A stretch of DNA of 64,000 nucleotides from Kitasatospora sp. SUK 42 (GCF_015776785.2 NZ_LFMD02000005.1:266733-330732), one strand, 5' to 3'. Counted from the first letter of the stretch, positions 10,357 through 20,241 are shown. The notes: generated by a model not told the origin, from the sequence alone. Translations and numbers: made by a program.

Positions 10357-12066
10357 CTATTTGTGATTTCCCTGAGGCTCGCCGAGCTCCCGTGCCACCC
10401 TCCGCCACAGCGCCGGAAACGGCAACCCGCCGCCGCCCAGCACCGCCTCGTGGAAGGCCCGCGCGTCGAACCCCGCGCCCGCCTCCCTCTCGGCGCGCAC
10501 CCGCAGCCGGACGAACTCCAGATAGCCCGCGCGGTACGAGAGCGCCTGGCCGGGCAGGTCCGTCGAGTAGCGCAACAGGTCCGAGGCGATCTGCGCCTCC
10601 CCCTCGGTGGAGTTGGCCCGCATGAAGCCCCGCGCCCGCTCCAGGCTCATGGTCCCGAGGTTGAGGCCGGTGTCGACCACGAGGCGCTGGGCGGTGAACC
10701 GCTCCTGCGCGAGGCGCCCGTACGCGTCCCACGGGTCGTCGTAGAGGCCCATCTCCCAGCCGAGCCCGGCCGCGTACTCGGCCCAGCCCTCGTTGAACGC
10801 GCCGAACTCGGCCACCTCACGGCGCAGTTGCGGCAGCGAACGGTTCTCCGCCTGCCGGGCGAGGTGGAAGTGGTGACCAGGCGCCAGTTCGTGGTAGATC
10901 AGGGAGGCCGCGCCCAGCAGCGACCGCCGGTCCAGGCCCGAACCGTTGTAGCGGTAGCGCCCGACCGGATCGGCCGGTGTGGGCTGCTCGTAGTACCCGA
11001 AGGTCATCCCCGCCTCCAGCGCCCGGTCCAGCCGGGCCAGCCCGTACGGGGCGGCCGGCAGCACGGCGAACCAGCGGGGCAGCAGCGGGGCCAGCCGGTC
11101 GAGGTACCGGCGGAACCGGGCCTCGACCTCCTCGGCCGTCCGGGCGTACAGGCGCGGCTCGCTCCGCAGCCGCTCGTGGAACTCCTCCTCGGAGCCCGGG
11201 AATCCGAGGCCGGCGCGGACCTCCCGCATCCGCTCGGCCAGTTCACGGCACTGCTCGCGGCCGAGCTCGTGCAGCCGCTCGGGAGACGTGCCGTCGTCGC
11301 CGGTGTGCGTCCGGACGAACTCCCGGTACGCCTCCTCCCCGCCCTCGTAACCCGCCCAGCCGACGGTCCGCGGCGCCTCGCTCAGGTAGTCCGGGTCGTC
11401 GACGACGGCGAGCAGGCGGTCGAAGGCCGGCAGTAGCTCGGCGTCCACCAGCCGCCGCACGCCGTCCAGGAGCCGTCCGCGCCCGGCCGGCCCCAGCCCG
11501 CCGAGCCGGTCCTCGCCGACCTCGACCCGCTCCGCCGTGGCGGCCCTCAGGCCGACGGCGGTGGCGCGCGCGCCGGGCAGGGCCGGGGCGGGCACCCGGA
11601 AGCCCCGGGCGGCCTGCTCCGCCGCCTTGTCCCCGATCGAGCCGACCACCCGGGACAGCTCGCGCACCAACGCCAAGTACCGCTCGACGTCCGGCGGTTC
11701 GGCGAAGCGGAAGGGGCGCAGCACGGCGTCGGCGTACTGCGAGAGGGGGAACAGCCGGTACGGCGTGACGGCGGGCGTCAGCCAGTAGCAGCGGAGGGTC
11801 CGCAGTTCCTGCCCGGCCAGCCCGGCGAGGAAGGCGGCGGTGTCGGCGTCGGCTCCGGACGCCTCCGCGCCGTCGAGCAGCCGGAGCCGCTCCAGCACGC
11901 CCTCGGCGAACCGCGCCCGCTCCTCGGCCTCGGCGAGCGAGAACCCCGGCAGCGTCTCGACCGCGAGCCCCTGGCGGATCCTCAGCAGCGGGTCGCGCTC
12001 CAGCAGGAACTCCCAGTAGCGGTCCGCCAGATGGCCGATCCCCCGGCCCGGTTCGTTCGTCGTCAT
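10357..12066 (-). CDS. DUF885 family protein (predicted metallopeptidase-like fold)
   Basis: This 569-residue protein has no signal peptide. The most distinctive element is YHELAPGHHFH at about residues 395-405, an HExxPGHH-type motif typical of DUF885 proteins. It is followed by FNEGWAEYAAGL, where the Glu could be a further metal ligand, as in gluzincin-type peptidases. The C-terminal region LRYSTDLPGQALSYRAG also fits the family. The ATG at 12066 starts MTTNEPGRG. Hydrolytic activity is inferred from the motif only; the substrate is unknown. It is divergent from the peptide-transporter operon across a 210-bp promoter region, which hints at a possible link with peptide metabolism. Confidence 0.85.
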   Translation of the reverse strand: MTTNEPGRGIGHLADRYWEFLLERDPLLRIRQGLAVETLPGFSLAEAEERARFAEGVLERLRLLDGAEASGADADTAAFLAGLAGQELRTLRCYWLTPAVTPYRLFPLSQYADAVLRPFRFAEPPDVERYLALVRELSRVVGSIGDKAAEQAARGFRVPAPALPGARATAVGLRAATAERVEVGEDRLGGLGPAGRGRLLDGVRRLVDAELLPAFDRLLAVVDDPDYLSEAPRTVGWAGYEGGEEAYREFVRTHTGDDGTSPERLHELGREQCRELAERMREVRAGLGFPGSEEEFHERLRSEPRLYARTAEEVEARFRRYLDRLAPLLPRWFAVLPAAPYGLARLDRALEAGMTFGYYEQPTPADPVGRYRYNGSGLDRRSLLGAASLIYHELAPGHHFHLARQAENRSLPQLRREVAEFGAFNEGWAEYAAGLGWEMGLYDDPWDAYGRLAQERFTAQRLVVDTGLNLGTMSLERARGFMRANSTEGEAQIASDLLRYSTDLPGQALSYRAGYLEFVRLRVRAEREAGAGFDARAFHEAVLGGGGLPFPALWRRVARELGEPQGNHK

Positions 12067-12230
12067 GTCGCCATCCTGGCGACGACGGACCGGTCGGGTC
12101 CCCGGATCGGCGTCCGACCGTCCGAGACCTCCCCCGAACGGGTGAATCGCATCAACCCGTGCCGCCTGCCTCCACGCCCGCCGACCATGCCGACAGGCCT
12201 CGCCGAGCTCTCGAACATGCTTGCTGCACA

Positions 12231-12246
12231 GGCGAGTTGACTCGCC
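12231..12246. promoter_or_regulatory. Perfect inverted repeat in the divergent promoter region
   Basis: GGCGAGTTGACTCGCC has 7-bp arms around a 2-base centre. It lies 30 bp upstream of the binding-protein gene and 165 bp upstream of the DUF885 gene. It could be an operator for the transporter operon; no regulator gene is adjacent. Confidence 0.35.
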
Positions 12247-12276
12247 GAGGCCGGGACTCGGTGACACCATGGCGCC

Positions 12277-13860
12277 ATGCCCCGTCGCCCCCTGCCGGTC
12301 TCCCTGGCGGCCGCCGTGACCGCCGCGGCCGTCGCACTGGCCGGCTGCGGACACCTCGCGCGCTCCTCGACGAGCACGCCTCTCGTGGACCGGGGGACCG
12401 TCCGGATCGCGGAGGCCGGCGAGACCCCGAGCTTCAACCCGTACACGGCCCTCGGCCTTGCCCAGGCCCGCTACGCCTACGACTCGCTGGTCAACGTCTC
12501 GGCCGACGGCACGGTGGTCTCCGGTCTGGCCTCCTCGTGGCAGGCCACCACCACCGCGGCCACCTTCACCCTCCGCCCCGGGATCACCTGTTCCGACGGC
12601 ACCCCCCTCACCGCCACGGCGGTGGCCCGGGCACTGAACTACGCCGGAGACCCTGCCAACCAGCTCGCCGGCGCGCAGACCGTCCTCCCGAGCGTCCCGT
12701 ACACCGCGAGCGCCGACGACGCGGCCGGCACCGTGTCGGCGACCACCAGCACGCCCTTCCCGTTCCTCACCCGCACCCTCGGGCTGCTGCCGATCGTCTG
12801 CCCCGCCGGCCTCGACCGGCCGCAGTCGCTGGACCGCTCCACCCGGGGCACCGGGCCGTACGTGCTGTCCCGCTACACCCCGGGCGGACCGTACGAGTTC
12901 ACCGTGCGGGAGGGCTACGCCTGGGGACCGGCCGGGGCGACCACGGCGGAGCCCGGCCTCCCCGCCCGCATCGTCGTCTCGGTGGTGCCCCAGGCCTCCA
13001 CCGCCGCGAACCTGCTGCTCACCGGAGGCGTCGACATCGCGGGCGTCGACGGACCCGACCGCGCCCGGCTCACCGGCCACGGCCTGGCCGCCGCCGACGT
13101 GGCGACCGTCGTCGGGCTGACCTTCTTCAACCAGCGCCCCGGCCGCCCCCTGGCCGACCCGGCACTGCGGCGGGCCCTGGTGTCCGCCCTCGACCGCCAG
13201 GGGCTCGCCAACGTCGCCGTCGGCGGCACCGGCCGGCCCGCCACCGACTTCGGTGCCGAGGGCGGCGTCTGCCACGCCGACCTCGCCGCCGCCAACCTGC
13301 CCGCACGGGACGACGACGCCGAGGCGCTGCGCGCGGCGGGCTGGACCCGTTCCGCCGACGGCCGGTTGACCAAGGACGGCCGGCCGCTCCGGCTGCGCCT
13401 GATCACCCCGGACGCCGGCCCGACCCTGCCGGCCGTCGCCGAGCTGATGGCCCGCTCCTGGACGGCGCTCGGCGCGGACGTCACACCGGTCAGCGAGAGC
13501 CTGCCCGCCCTCGTCAACGCCATGTACCAGACCGGGGACTTCGACGTCGTGGTCGGAACCTCACCGGGCTTCGCCCTGCCGGTCGGCTTCGTCCCGTTCT
13601 TCTCCGGTCCGACGCCCGCCCAGGGCCTCAACTTCGCGGGCGTCGCCAACCCCGCGTACGACGCCCTCGTCGCCCAGGCCCTCCGGGAGCCGGACACCGA
13701 GGGCTGCGGCACCTGGAACCGGGCCGCCGCCGCACTCCTCCGCGCGGCCGACGCCCTGCCGATCGCCGACGGCCACATCACCGTGTACGGCCGGAGCACC
13801 GCCTTCGCCACGACCTTCGGCGGCCAGCTCGTCCCCACCAGCATCCGCCTCCACCAGTGA
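12277..13860 (+). CDS. Peptide-type ABC transporter substrate-binding lipoprotein (SBP family 5)
   Basis: This 527-residue protein begins with a lipoprotein signal (basic MPRRP, hydrophobic stretch, lipobox LAGC at about residues 22-25). The mature part has the family-5 layout: an early GTVRIAEAGETPSFNPY segment, then SLVNVSADGTVVSGLASSW and FTLRPGITCSDGTPLT. It should bind a peptide, opine-like or similar amino compound at the outer face of the membrane and deliver it to the permeases encoded next. It is the first gene of a five-gene operon; the permease gene starts 15 bp downstream. No strong ribosome-binding site is visible. Confidence 0.9.
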   Translation: MPRRPLPVSLAAAVTAAAVALAGCGHLARSSTSTPLVDRGTVRIAEAGETPSFNPYTALGLAQARYAYDSLVNVSADGTVVSGLASSWQATTTAATFTLRPGITCSDGTPLTATAVARALNYAGDPANQLAGAQTVLPSVPYTASADDAAGTVSATTSTPFPFLTRTLGLLPIVCPAGLDRPQSLDRSTRGTGPYVLSRYTPGGPYEFTVREGYAWGPAGATTAEPGLPARIVVSVVPQASTAANLLLTGGVDIAGVDGPDRARLTGHGLAAADVATVVGLTFFNQRPGRPLADPALRRALVSALDRQGLANVAVGGTGRPATDFGAEGGVCHADLAAANLPARDDDAEALRAAGWTRSADGRLTKDGRPLRLRLITPDAGPTLPAVAELMARSWTALGADVTPVSESLPALVNAMYQTGDFDVVVGTSPGFALPVGFVPFFSGPTPAQGLNFAGVANPAYDALVAQALREPDTEGCGTWNRAAAALLRAADALPIADGHITVYGRSTAFATTFGGQLVPTSIRLHQ

Positions 13861-13874
13861 CCGGGGGACCCGCC

Positions 13875-14843
13875 ATGTCCGTTGCCCGCCTGCTGCGGCA
13901 CCCCTGGACGGTCTTCCTCGGCCGACGCACGGCCCGGCTGGTCCTGTCCCTCGGCGTCGTGCTCACCGCGTCGTTCGCGATGATCCGCCTGGTACCCGGG
14001 GACCCGGTCCGCGCGGCGCTCGGCGTCGACGCCTCCCCCGCCCTGGTGGCCGCCCGCCGGCACCAGCTCGGGCTCGACGCGCCCTTCCCGTCCCAGTACC
14101 GGCACTACCTCGACGGCCTCGTGCACGGCGACCTCGGCACCTCGCTGGTCACCGGCACGCCGGTCGCGGAACTCGTCCGCACCCGGCTGCCGGCCACCCT
14201 GGAGATCGCCGGCCTGGCCTTCCTCCTCACACTCGCCGTCGCCCTGCCCTGCGGCCTGCTCGCCGCCGTCCGCACCCGCGACGGCCGGCACCCGCGCAGC
14301 GAGCTGGTGTTCACGACGGTGACCGCCGGCCTGGCCGGGGTGCCCGACTTCGTCCTCGCGGCCGGGCTCACCGCGCTGCTGGCCGTCGGCCTCCAGCTGC
14401 TCCCGGTGGCCGGTACGGGGGGCGCCGGAGCCTTCGTCCTGCCGGTCCTCGCGCTCTCCGTGGCGCCCACCGCCGTCCTGGTGCGCATCGTCCGGGTCGA
14501 GGCGCTGAAGGTGCTCGCCGAGGACTACATGCGCACCGCCCGGGCGAAGCGGCTGCCGCCGGCACGGCGCTACCTGCGGCACGCGGCGCCGAACACGGCC
14601 ACCGCCGCGCTCACCGTCGCCGGAGGCCTGCTGCCCGCCATGATCGCCGGCACCGTCCTGGTCGAGAAGGTGTTCGCCTGGCCCGGCATCGGTTCGGCGA
14701 TGGCGCAGTCCGTGGTCTCCCAGGACTACCCCGTGGTCCAGGCGATGGTGCTGATCCTGGGCACCACCGTGCTGCTCGCGAGCCTCCTGGTCGACCTGCT
14801 GCTGGCCGTGCTCGACCCGCGTTCGACGATCCGGGAGAGCTGA
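13875..14843 (+). CDS. ABC transporter permease, DppB/OppB type
   Basis: This 322-residue integral membrane protein shows about six hydrophobic segments, the early VPGDPVRAALG motif of DppB-type permeases, and a binding-protein-dependent transport region (EDYMRTARAKRLPP) that forms the EAA loop contacting the ATPase. It pairs with the permease half of the next gene. The start is ATG 13875 with GGGGGAC upstream; the gene ends eight bases before the next ATG. Confidence 0.9.
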   Translation: MSVARLLRHPWTVFLGRRTARLVLSLGVVLTASFAMIRLVPGDPVRAALGVDASPALVAARRHQLGLDAPFPSQYRHYLDGLVHGDLGTSLVTGTPVAELVRTRLPATLEIAGLAFLLTLAVALPCGLLAAVRTRDGRHPRSELVFTTVTAGLAGVPDFVLAAGLTALLAVGLQLLPVAGTGGAGAFVLPVLALSVAPTAVLVRIVRVEALKVLAEDYMRTARAKRLPPARRYLRHAAPNTATAALTVAGGLLPAMIAGTVLVEKVFAWPGIGSAMAQSVVSQDYPVVQAMVLILGTTVLLASLLVDLLLAVLDPRSTIRES

Positions 14844-14850
14844 GGATCCG

Positions 14851-16740
14851 ATGCCCCTTCCCGCCGGTCCCACCAGGTACCTCCGCTCACCCATGGCCTG
14901 GGCCGCCACGGCCATGCTGGCCTCGCTGGTCGTGCTCGCGCTGGCGGGCCCGCTCGTCTGGGGCGCGGCGGCCGACCGGCCGGACCCCTCGGTGGTGCTG
15001 CAAGGCCCGTCCGGGGCGCACCCGTTCGGCACCGACAACCTGGGGCGCGACCTCCTCGCCCGGGTGCTGGCCGCCACCCGGCCCTCCCTGCTCCTCGCAC
15101 TGGCCGCGACCGCGATCGGCGCGGGCGCGGGTGTCCTCCTCGGGGCGTCCACCGCCGTCGTCGGCCCCCGCGCCCGCCGCCTGCTCGCCGCGCTGATCAA
15201 CCTGCTGCTCGCCTTCCCCGCGCTCCTGGTCGCGCTCTTCCTCGCGGTCGTGTTCGGCGCGGGCGCCGGCGGGGCGGTGCTCGCCATCGCCGTCGCGGGA
15301 GTGCCCGGCTTCGCCCGCCTCGCCCAGACGCTCGCCGCCGCCGTCGCGGGCACCGACCACCTGGCCTCCGCCCGGGTCCTCGGCCTGCGCCGGCACCGGC
15401 TGCTGTGGCGGCACGTCCTGCCGAACATCGCCGAGCCGCTGCTGCTCAGCGTCACCACGGCGGCGGGCACCTCCCTGGTCGCGCTCTCCGGGCTGAGCTT
15501 CCTCGGCCTGGGCGTCCAGCCGCCCGGCTACGACTGGGGGCGCCTGCTCAACCAGGGGCTCGACCGCATCTACGCCCAGCCGCTGCCCGCGCTGGCCCCG
15601 GGCCTGGCCATCCTCTACGCGGCGGTGACGTTCCAGCTGCTCGGCGAGGTCCTGGCCGGAGGCGTCGCCCGGCGCGGTCCGGCCTCCCGGCCGCCCCGGC
15701 CGCCGGTCGTGTCGAGCGGGCCCGCCGAGGAGGGCCTGGTGCTCCAGGTGGAGGACCTCGGCGTCGAACTCCCCACCCCGGAGGGCGTGATCCGGCCGGT
15801 CCGCGGCGTGAGCCTGTCGCTGCGGCCGGGGGAGATCGTCGGGCTGGTCGGCGAGTCCGGCTCCGGCAAGTCGCTCACCGCGCTCGCGATCGCCGGCCTG
15901 CTCCCGGAGCGGGCCAGGGTCTCCCACCGGACGCTCCGGCTGCTGGGAGCCGACCTGGCCGCCATGACGCCCAGGCAGCGCGACCACCACCTCGCGACCG
16001 GCCTGGCAATGGTCTTCCAGAACCCGGCCTCGGCACTCAACCCGTCGCTCCGGATCTCCACCCAGCTCACCGAGGCCGCCCGGGTCCACCTCGGCATGAG
16101 GCACGCGGAGGCCCTGCGGGAGGCCTCGGAGGCCCTGCGCCGGGTCGCCCTGCCCCCTTCACTGCTGCGGGCCCGCCCCCACCAGCTCTCCGGCGGCCAG
16201 CGCCAGCGGGTGATGATCGCCTCCGGCCTGATGGTGCGGCCCGACCTGATCATCGCCGACGAGCCGACCACCGCCCTCGACGTCACCGTGCAGCGGCAGA
16301 TCACCGAACTGCTCTCCGGGCTGCGGCGGGACACCTCCGCCGCCGTGCTGTTCATCAGCCACGACATCGCGCTCGTGAGCGGGTTCTGCGAACGCGTCCT
16401 GGTGATGTACGCGGGAGCGATCGTCGAGGCCCTGCCCGCCGACCGGCTCGCCACCGCCGCCCGGCACCCCTACACCCGGGCCCTCGTCGCGTCGGTGCCG
16501 GACCTCACCGCGGACCGCGACCGGCCGCTGCCGACGGTGGCGGGTGCGCCGCCCGACCCGCTGGCGCCCGCCCCGGGCTGCCCGTTCGAGCCCCGCTGCC
16601 CGCACCGGCGGGAGCGCTGCGCGCGGGAGGCCCCGCCGCTGGAGGACCTCGACGCGGTCCAGCGCGTCGCGTGCTGGTACCCGCTGCCGGTGACGACCGA
16701 CGATCCTGCGGCCGATCGGATGGAGGCGGGCCCGTCATGA
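14851..16740 (+). CDS. Fused ABC permease (DppC type) and ATP-binding protein (DppD type)
   Basis: This 629-residue fusion has two parts. Residues 1 to about 275 form a DppC-like permease (HPFGTDNLGRDLLARVL near 50, and an EAA-type loop around GTDHLASARVLGLRRHR). From about 285 to the end there is a complete oligopeptide-type ATPase with Walker A GESGSGKS, signature LSGGQRQR and Walker B LIIADEPTTALD. It carries the C-terminal cysteine-rich extension (GCPFEPRCPHRRERC, then CWYP) typical of DppD/OppD proteins. Such fusions occur in actinobacteria. It supplies one permease and one ATPase subunit; the next gene, overlapping by four bases, supplies the second ATPase. Confidence 0.92.
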   Translation: MPLPAGPTRYLRSPMAWAATAMLASLVVLALAGPLVWGAAADRPDPSVVLQGPSGAHPFGTDNLGRDLLARVLAATRPSLLLALAATAIGAGAGVLLGASTAVVGPRARRLLAALINLLLAFPALLVALFLAVVFGAGAGGAVLAIAVAGVPGFARLAQTLAAAVAGTDHLASARVLGLRRHRLLWRHVLPNIAEPLLLSVTTAAGTSLVALSGLSFLGLGVQPPGYDWGRLLNQGLDRIYAQPLPALAPGLAILYAAVTFQLLGEVLAGGVARRGPASRPPRPPVVSSGPAEEGLVLQVEDLGVELPTPEGVIRPVRGVSLSLRPGEIVGLVGESGSGKSLTALAIAGLLPERARVSHRTLRLLGADLAAMTPRQRDHHLATGLAMVFQNPASALNPSLRISTQLTEAARVHLGMRHAEALREASEALRRVALPPSLLRARPHQLSGGQRQRVMIASGLMVRPDLIIADEPTTALDVTVQRQITELLSGLRRDTSAAVLFISHDIALVSGFCERVLVMYAGAIVEALPADRLATAARHPYTRALVASVPDLTADRDRPLPTVAGAPPDPLAPAPGCPFEPRCPHRRERCAREAPPLEDLDAVQRVACWYPLPVTTDDPAADRMEAGPS

Positions 16741-17513
16741 CCGAGCTGCGGCTCCGCGAGCTCACCGTCCGCCATCACGGCCCGCGCGGCCCGGTCACCG
16801 CGGTGGACGGCGTCTCGCTGGAGGTCCCGTCCGGCGCCACGCTCGGGCTCGTCGGCGAGTCCGGCTCGGGCAAGTCGACCCTGGCCCGGGCGGTCGTCGG
16901 GCTGGTCCCCGTGCACGGCGGCAGCGTCCTGCTGGACGGCCGGGAGGTCCGCGTCCGTACCGTCCGGGCCCGGCGCGAGCTCGGCCGCCTGGTCCAGATC
17001 GTCCTCCAGGACCCGGACACCGCGCTCGACCCCCGGATGACGGTCCGCCAGACCCTCGTCGAGGCGGCCACCGTCTTCCAGCGGCTCGACCGGCCGGCCC
17101 GGGCCGAGCGCGTCACCGGCCTGCTCGAACTCGTCGGGCTGGATCCCCGGCTCGCCGACCGGCTGCCGCGGCAGCTCTCGGGCGGCCAGCGCCAGCGGGT
17201 CGCCGTCGCCCGCGCCCTGGCCGTCGAACCCGGCCTCCTGATCGCCGACGAGATCACCTCGGCGCTCGACGTCTCGGTGCAGGCCTCCGTCCTCAACACG
17301 ATCCGCGAACTCCGGCGACGGCTGGGCCTGTCCATGCTGTTCATCGGCCACAACCTGCCCGCCGTCTGCCACGTCTCCGACGTGGTGGCGGTCATGCGGC
17401 ACGGCCGGATCGTCGAGACCGGCCCCACCGAGGCCCTCCTGCGCGACCCGCGGCACCCGTACACCCGGGAACTGCTCGCCTCCGTGCCCCGCCTGTCCCC
17501 TCGGAGGTCCTGA
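16737..17513 (+). CDS. ABC transporter ATP-binding protein, DppF/OppF type
   Basis: This 258-residue ATPase has Walker A GESGSGKST, the Q-loop region VLQDPDTALDPRMTV, signature LSGGQRQR, Walker B LLIADEITSALD, and an H-loop variant in LFIGHNL. The ATG at 16737 overlaps the stop of the preceding gene (ATGA), indicating translational coupling. It is the second nucleotide-binding subunit of the importer. Confidence 0.92.
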   Translation: MTELRLRELTVRHHGPRGPVTAVDGVSLEVPSGATLGLVGESGSGKSTLARAVVGLVPVHGGSVLLDGREVRVRTVRARRELGRLVQIVLQDPDTALDPRMTVRQTLVEAATVFQRLDRPARAERVTGLLELVGLDPRLADRLPRQLSGGQRQRVAVARALAVEPGLLIADEITSALDVSVQASVLNTIRELRRRLGLSMLFIGHNLPAVCHVSDVVAVMRHGRIVETGPTEALLRDPRHPYTRELLASVPRLSPRRS

Positions 17514-18817
17514 TGACCGGTGGCCAGCCGGACGCGGTGGTGGTCGGCGCCGGGGTGATCGGCGCCGCCGTCGCCCTCGAACTCGCGCGCACCGGACGGC
17601 AGGTGGTCGTCGTGGACAAGGCGGGCGCGGCCGGCCACGGGTCGACCAGCGCCTCCAGTGCGATCATCCGGTTCAACTACTCCACCTTCGACGGCGTCGC
17701 CACGGCCTGGGAGGCCCACCACCTCTGGGCCTCCTGGCCCGACCACCTGCGGCTCGGTACGCGCCGGCTGCTGGCGGCCTTCCACCGCACCGGCGCCGTA
17801 CTGCTCGACTCCCCCGCCGCCGCGCCGGCCGACGTCACCGCCCTGTTCGAGCGCGCCGGCGTCCCGTACGAGCGGTGGGACGCCCCGACGCTGCGCCGGC
17901 GCCTGCCCGGGATCGACACCGGACGGTACTGGCCGCCGAAGCCGGTGGACGACGACGGCTTCTTCTCCCCCGCGGCCGGCGAGCTCGGCGCCCTCTTCAC
18001 CCCGGACGCGGGCTTCGTCGACGACCCGCAGCTCGCGGCCCGCAACCTCGCCGACGCGGCGGGCGAGCTGCGTGCGGAGTTCCTGTTCCACCGGACCGTG
18101 GTGGCCGTCGAACGGCACGCGGACCGGGTGACGGGCGTCCGGCTGGCCGACGGCACGCGGATCTCCGCGCCGGTCGTGGTCAACGCCGCCGGTCCGTGGT
18201 CCGGGGGCCTCAACCGGCTGGCAGGCGTCGGGGACGACTTCACCGTCGGCGTCCGCCCGCTGCGCGAGGAGGTCCACCAGATCGCCGCGCCGGGCGGCCG
18301 CACCGCCGGCTTCGGCCCGGTCGTCGCCGACGTCGACCTCGGCACCTACCTGCGGCCGGCCACCGCGGGCCGCCTCCTCGTCGGCGGGACCCAGCCCGCC
18401 TGCGACCCGCCGGAGTGGGTCGACGACCCGGACGAGGCCGATCCACGCCCCACCGCCCACCGCTTCCGGGCCCAGGTGACCCGGGCGGCCCGCCGCTTCC
18501 CGGAGATCGGGATCCCCAACCGGCCCGTCGGCGTAGCGGGCGTGTACGACGTCGCCGACGACTGGACCCCGATCTACGACCGCACCGCCCTCGACGGCTA
18601 CTACGTCGCCATGGGCACCAGCGGCAACCAGTTCAAGAACGCCCCGCTGGTGGGCCGTTTCCTCGCGACCCTCGTCGACCTGGTCGAGGCCGGCCACGAC
18701 CACGACCACGACCCGGTACACCACCGCGGCGAGCACACCGGCAACGTCGTGGACCTGGGCGCCTTCTCCCGCCGGCGCCCGGTCGGGCCCGGCTCCGCCC
18801 GTACGGTCATGGGCTGA
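17513..18817 (+). CDS. FAD-dependent amine/amino-acid oxidoreductase (DAO family)
   Basis: This 434-residue protein has an N-terminal Rossmann motif GAGVIGAAVALELARTG and the DAO-type substrate domain. The FAD-binding C-terminal part contains YVAMGTSGNQFKNAPLVG, and the end is His/Asp-rich (HDHDHDPVHH). The family oxidises amines or D-/N-alkyl amino acids (sarcosine oxidase, glycine oxidase, DadA). The start codon overlaps the stop of the ATPase gene, so the oxidase is part of the importer operon. The imported compound, or an amino acid released from it, is probably its substrate. The exact substrate cannot be read from sequence. The gene ends three bases from the convergent hydrolase stop, with no visible terminator between them. 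Confidence 0.85.
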   Translation: MTGGQPDAVVVGAGVIGAAVALELARTGRQVVVVDKAGAAGHGSTSASSAIIRFNYSTFDGVATAWEAHHLWASWPDHLRLGTRRLLAAFHRTGAVLLDSPAAAPADVTALFERAGVPYERWDAPTLRRRLPGIDTGRYWPPKPVDDDGFFSPAAGELGALFTPDAGFVDDPQLAARNLADAAGELRAEFLFHRTVVAVERHADRVTGVRLADGTRISAPVVVNAAGPWSGGLNRLAGVGDDFTVGVRPLREEVHQIAAPGGRTAGFGPVVADVDLGTYLRPATAGRLLVGGTQPACDPPEWVDDPDEADPRPTAHRFRAQVTRAARRFPEIGIPNRPVGVAGVYDVADDWTPIYDRTALDGYYVAMGTSGNQFKNAPLVGRFLATLVDLVEAGHDHDHDPVHHRGEHTGNVVDLGAFSRRRPVGPGSARTVMG

Positions 18818-18820
18818 CGA

Positions 18821-19903
18821 TCACGGGCTGACCGTGCGCAGCTCCCGCACCAGGCCGTCGACCAGGTCGACGACGAAGCCGGGCGCCTCGGTCGGGAAGT
18901 CGTGGCCGGTGCCGTCCGGCGAGTGGACCAACCGGGCCTCGGTCGACGCCGCCAGGTAGCGGGTCCGGGCGCGGAGGTAGAACCTGGCGATCCGCCCGGC
19001 CTCGGCCTCGTCCCTCGCGGCGGCCAGTACGTTCTCGCCGCCCGTGAGGTCCCGGGGTATGACCAGCAGCACCGGCAGGTGGCCGAGGTCCCCGTCGTAG
19101 ACCACCGTCTCCCAGCCCACCTCCGCCAGACCGGCGGGCGAGAGCTCCGCGAAGATCGACGCGGCGGCGCAGTACTGGCCGGTCCGGCCGCCACGGCCGC
19201 GGTGCACGCCGAACAGGTGCCGCACCGCCGTCAGCAGGAACGCCCGGCGCATGCCCGTGATCAGCCGGTTGGGCGGCCCGAAGGCGATCACCTCCGCCGG
19301 CGTGGGATCCAGCAGGACGAGTCCGGCCACCAGATCGGGGCGCCTCCTCGCCACGTTCGCGACCAGCAGTCCGCCGAAGGAGTGGCCGACGAACACGAAG
19401 GGGGCCCGCTCCCCCGCCGCCAGCAGCGCCGCCGGCAGTTCCTCGGCCTCGACCGCCGTCGTCCTCGGGAAGGGCCCGACATCGCTCCACCCCGAACCGA
19501 ACCGGTCGACCAGCACCGAGCGCGTCCGGGCCGCCGTCATCGTGTGCAGCCGTCGGAACTCCTCACCCGGCGCGTGCCCGCCCGGCATCCAGACCACCGT
19601 CGGCCCGCCCCCGGCGGGCCCCTCGGCGAGGACGTGCATCCGGTGCCCGCCCACCCCGACCAGCCGGCCCGGCGGTGGCCCCGCCCCCGGCCCCCGGCCC
19701 ACCAGCACCAGGTGCCGCACCGCTCCCACCGCCAGCGCCGCACCGGCGGCCACCAGGAGACCACCCGGCGCCACCGCCCAGGCCGCGCCCGACCCGATCA
19801 GCCCGGCCCCCGCCCCCGCCACCAGCAGCGCGACCGGCACCCCCAGCCAGTCCCGGCTCAGCAGCGCCAGCAGGGCGTTCGTCACCCGTCCGTCTCCGCG
19901 CAT
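18821..19903 (-). CDS. Membrane-anchored alpha/beta hydrolase
   Basis: This 360-residue protein has two to three hydrophobic helices in the first 75 residues (LLALLSRDWLGVPVALLVAG and following). An alpha/beta hydrolase domain follows, with HGxx-like VWMPGGHAPG, nucleophile elbow GHSFGG (Ser), an Asp in LLLDPTPAE or LVHSPDG, and a terminal His in GTGHDFP. ATG 19903 is preferred because GGAGG lies close upstream. It probably acts on an ester or similar bond at the membrane; the substrate is unknown. It is convergent with the importer operon and divergent from the Tat-exported hydrolase. Confidence 0.75.
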   Translation of the reverse strand: MRGDGRVTNALLALLSRDWLGVPVALLVAGAGAGLIGSGAAWAVAPGGLLVAAGAALAVGAVRHLVLVGRGPGAGPPPGRLVGVGGHRMHVLAEGPAGGGPTVVWMPGGHAPGEEFRRLHTMTAARTRSVLVDRFGSGWSDVGPFPRTTAVEAEELPAALLAAGERAPFVFVGHSFGGLLVANVARRRPDLVAGLVLLDPTPAEVIAFGPPNRLITGMRRAFLLTAVRHLFGVHRGRGGRTGQYCAAASIFAELSPAGLAEVGWETVVYDGDLGHLPVLLVIPRDLTGGENVLAAARDEAEAGRIARFYLRARTRYLAASTEARLVHSPDGTGHDFPTEAPGFVVDLVDGLVRELRTVSP

Positions 19904-20241
19904 CGGACCTCCGCGGCATCGGCAAGCTCTCCTCGTCTCCTTCCCCCGTCCGTACGCCCTGACGCCACCCGCGAACACACGATCGGCCTACGGCGCGATC
20001 CCGGGAGACGTCGAGGTTCCGGGGGTTCCCGAGGCGGGGCGGGACAAGGCGGACGCCCGTGCGCCCGGTGACCGGCCGATCCCCCGGGGGAGGGGCCGTG
20101 GCCCGCACGGTGCGGTTAGCTGGCTCCTGGAACGGCGGCCGCCCGAGCACCACCCCGAGCACGACCCCGGGTACCGCCGGAGAGGACACCTCCCCGGCAG
20201 GAGACGCGGGAGACACGGTCACCTCTCTCGGAAGGCTTCAC
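19904..20241. other. Intergenic region between two divergent hydrolase genes
   Basis: These 338 bases contain the two promoter regions. I see no further coding sequence with convincing codon bias and no strong hairpin. Confidence 0.4.
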
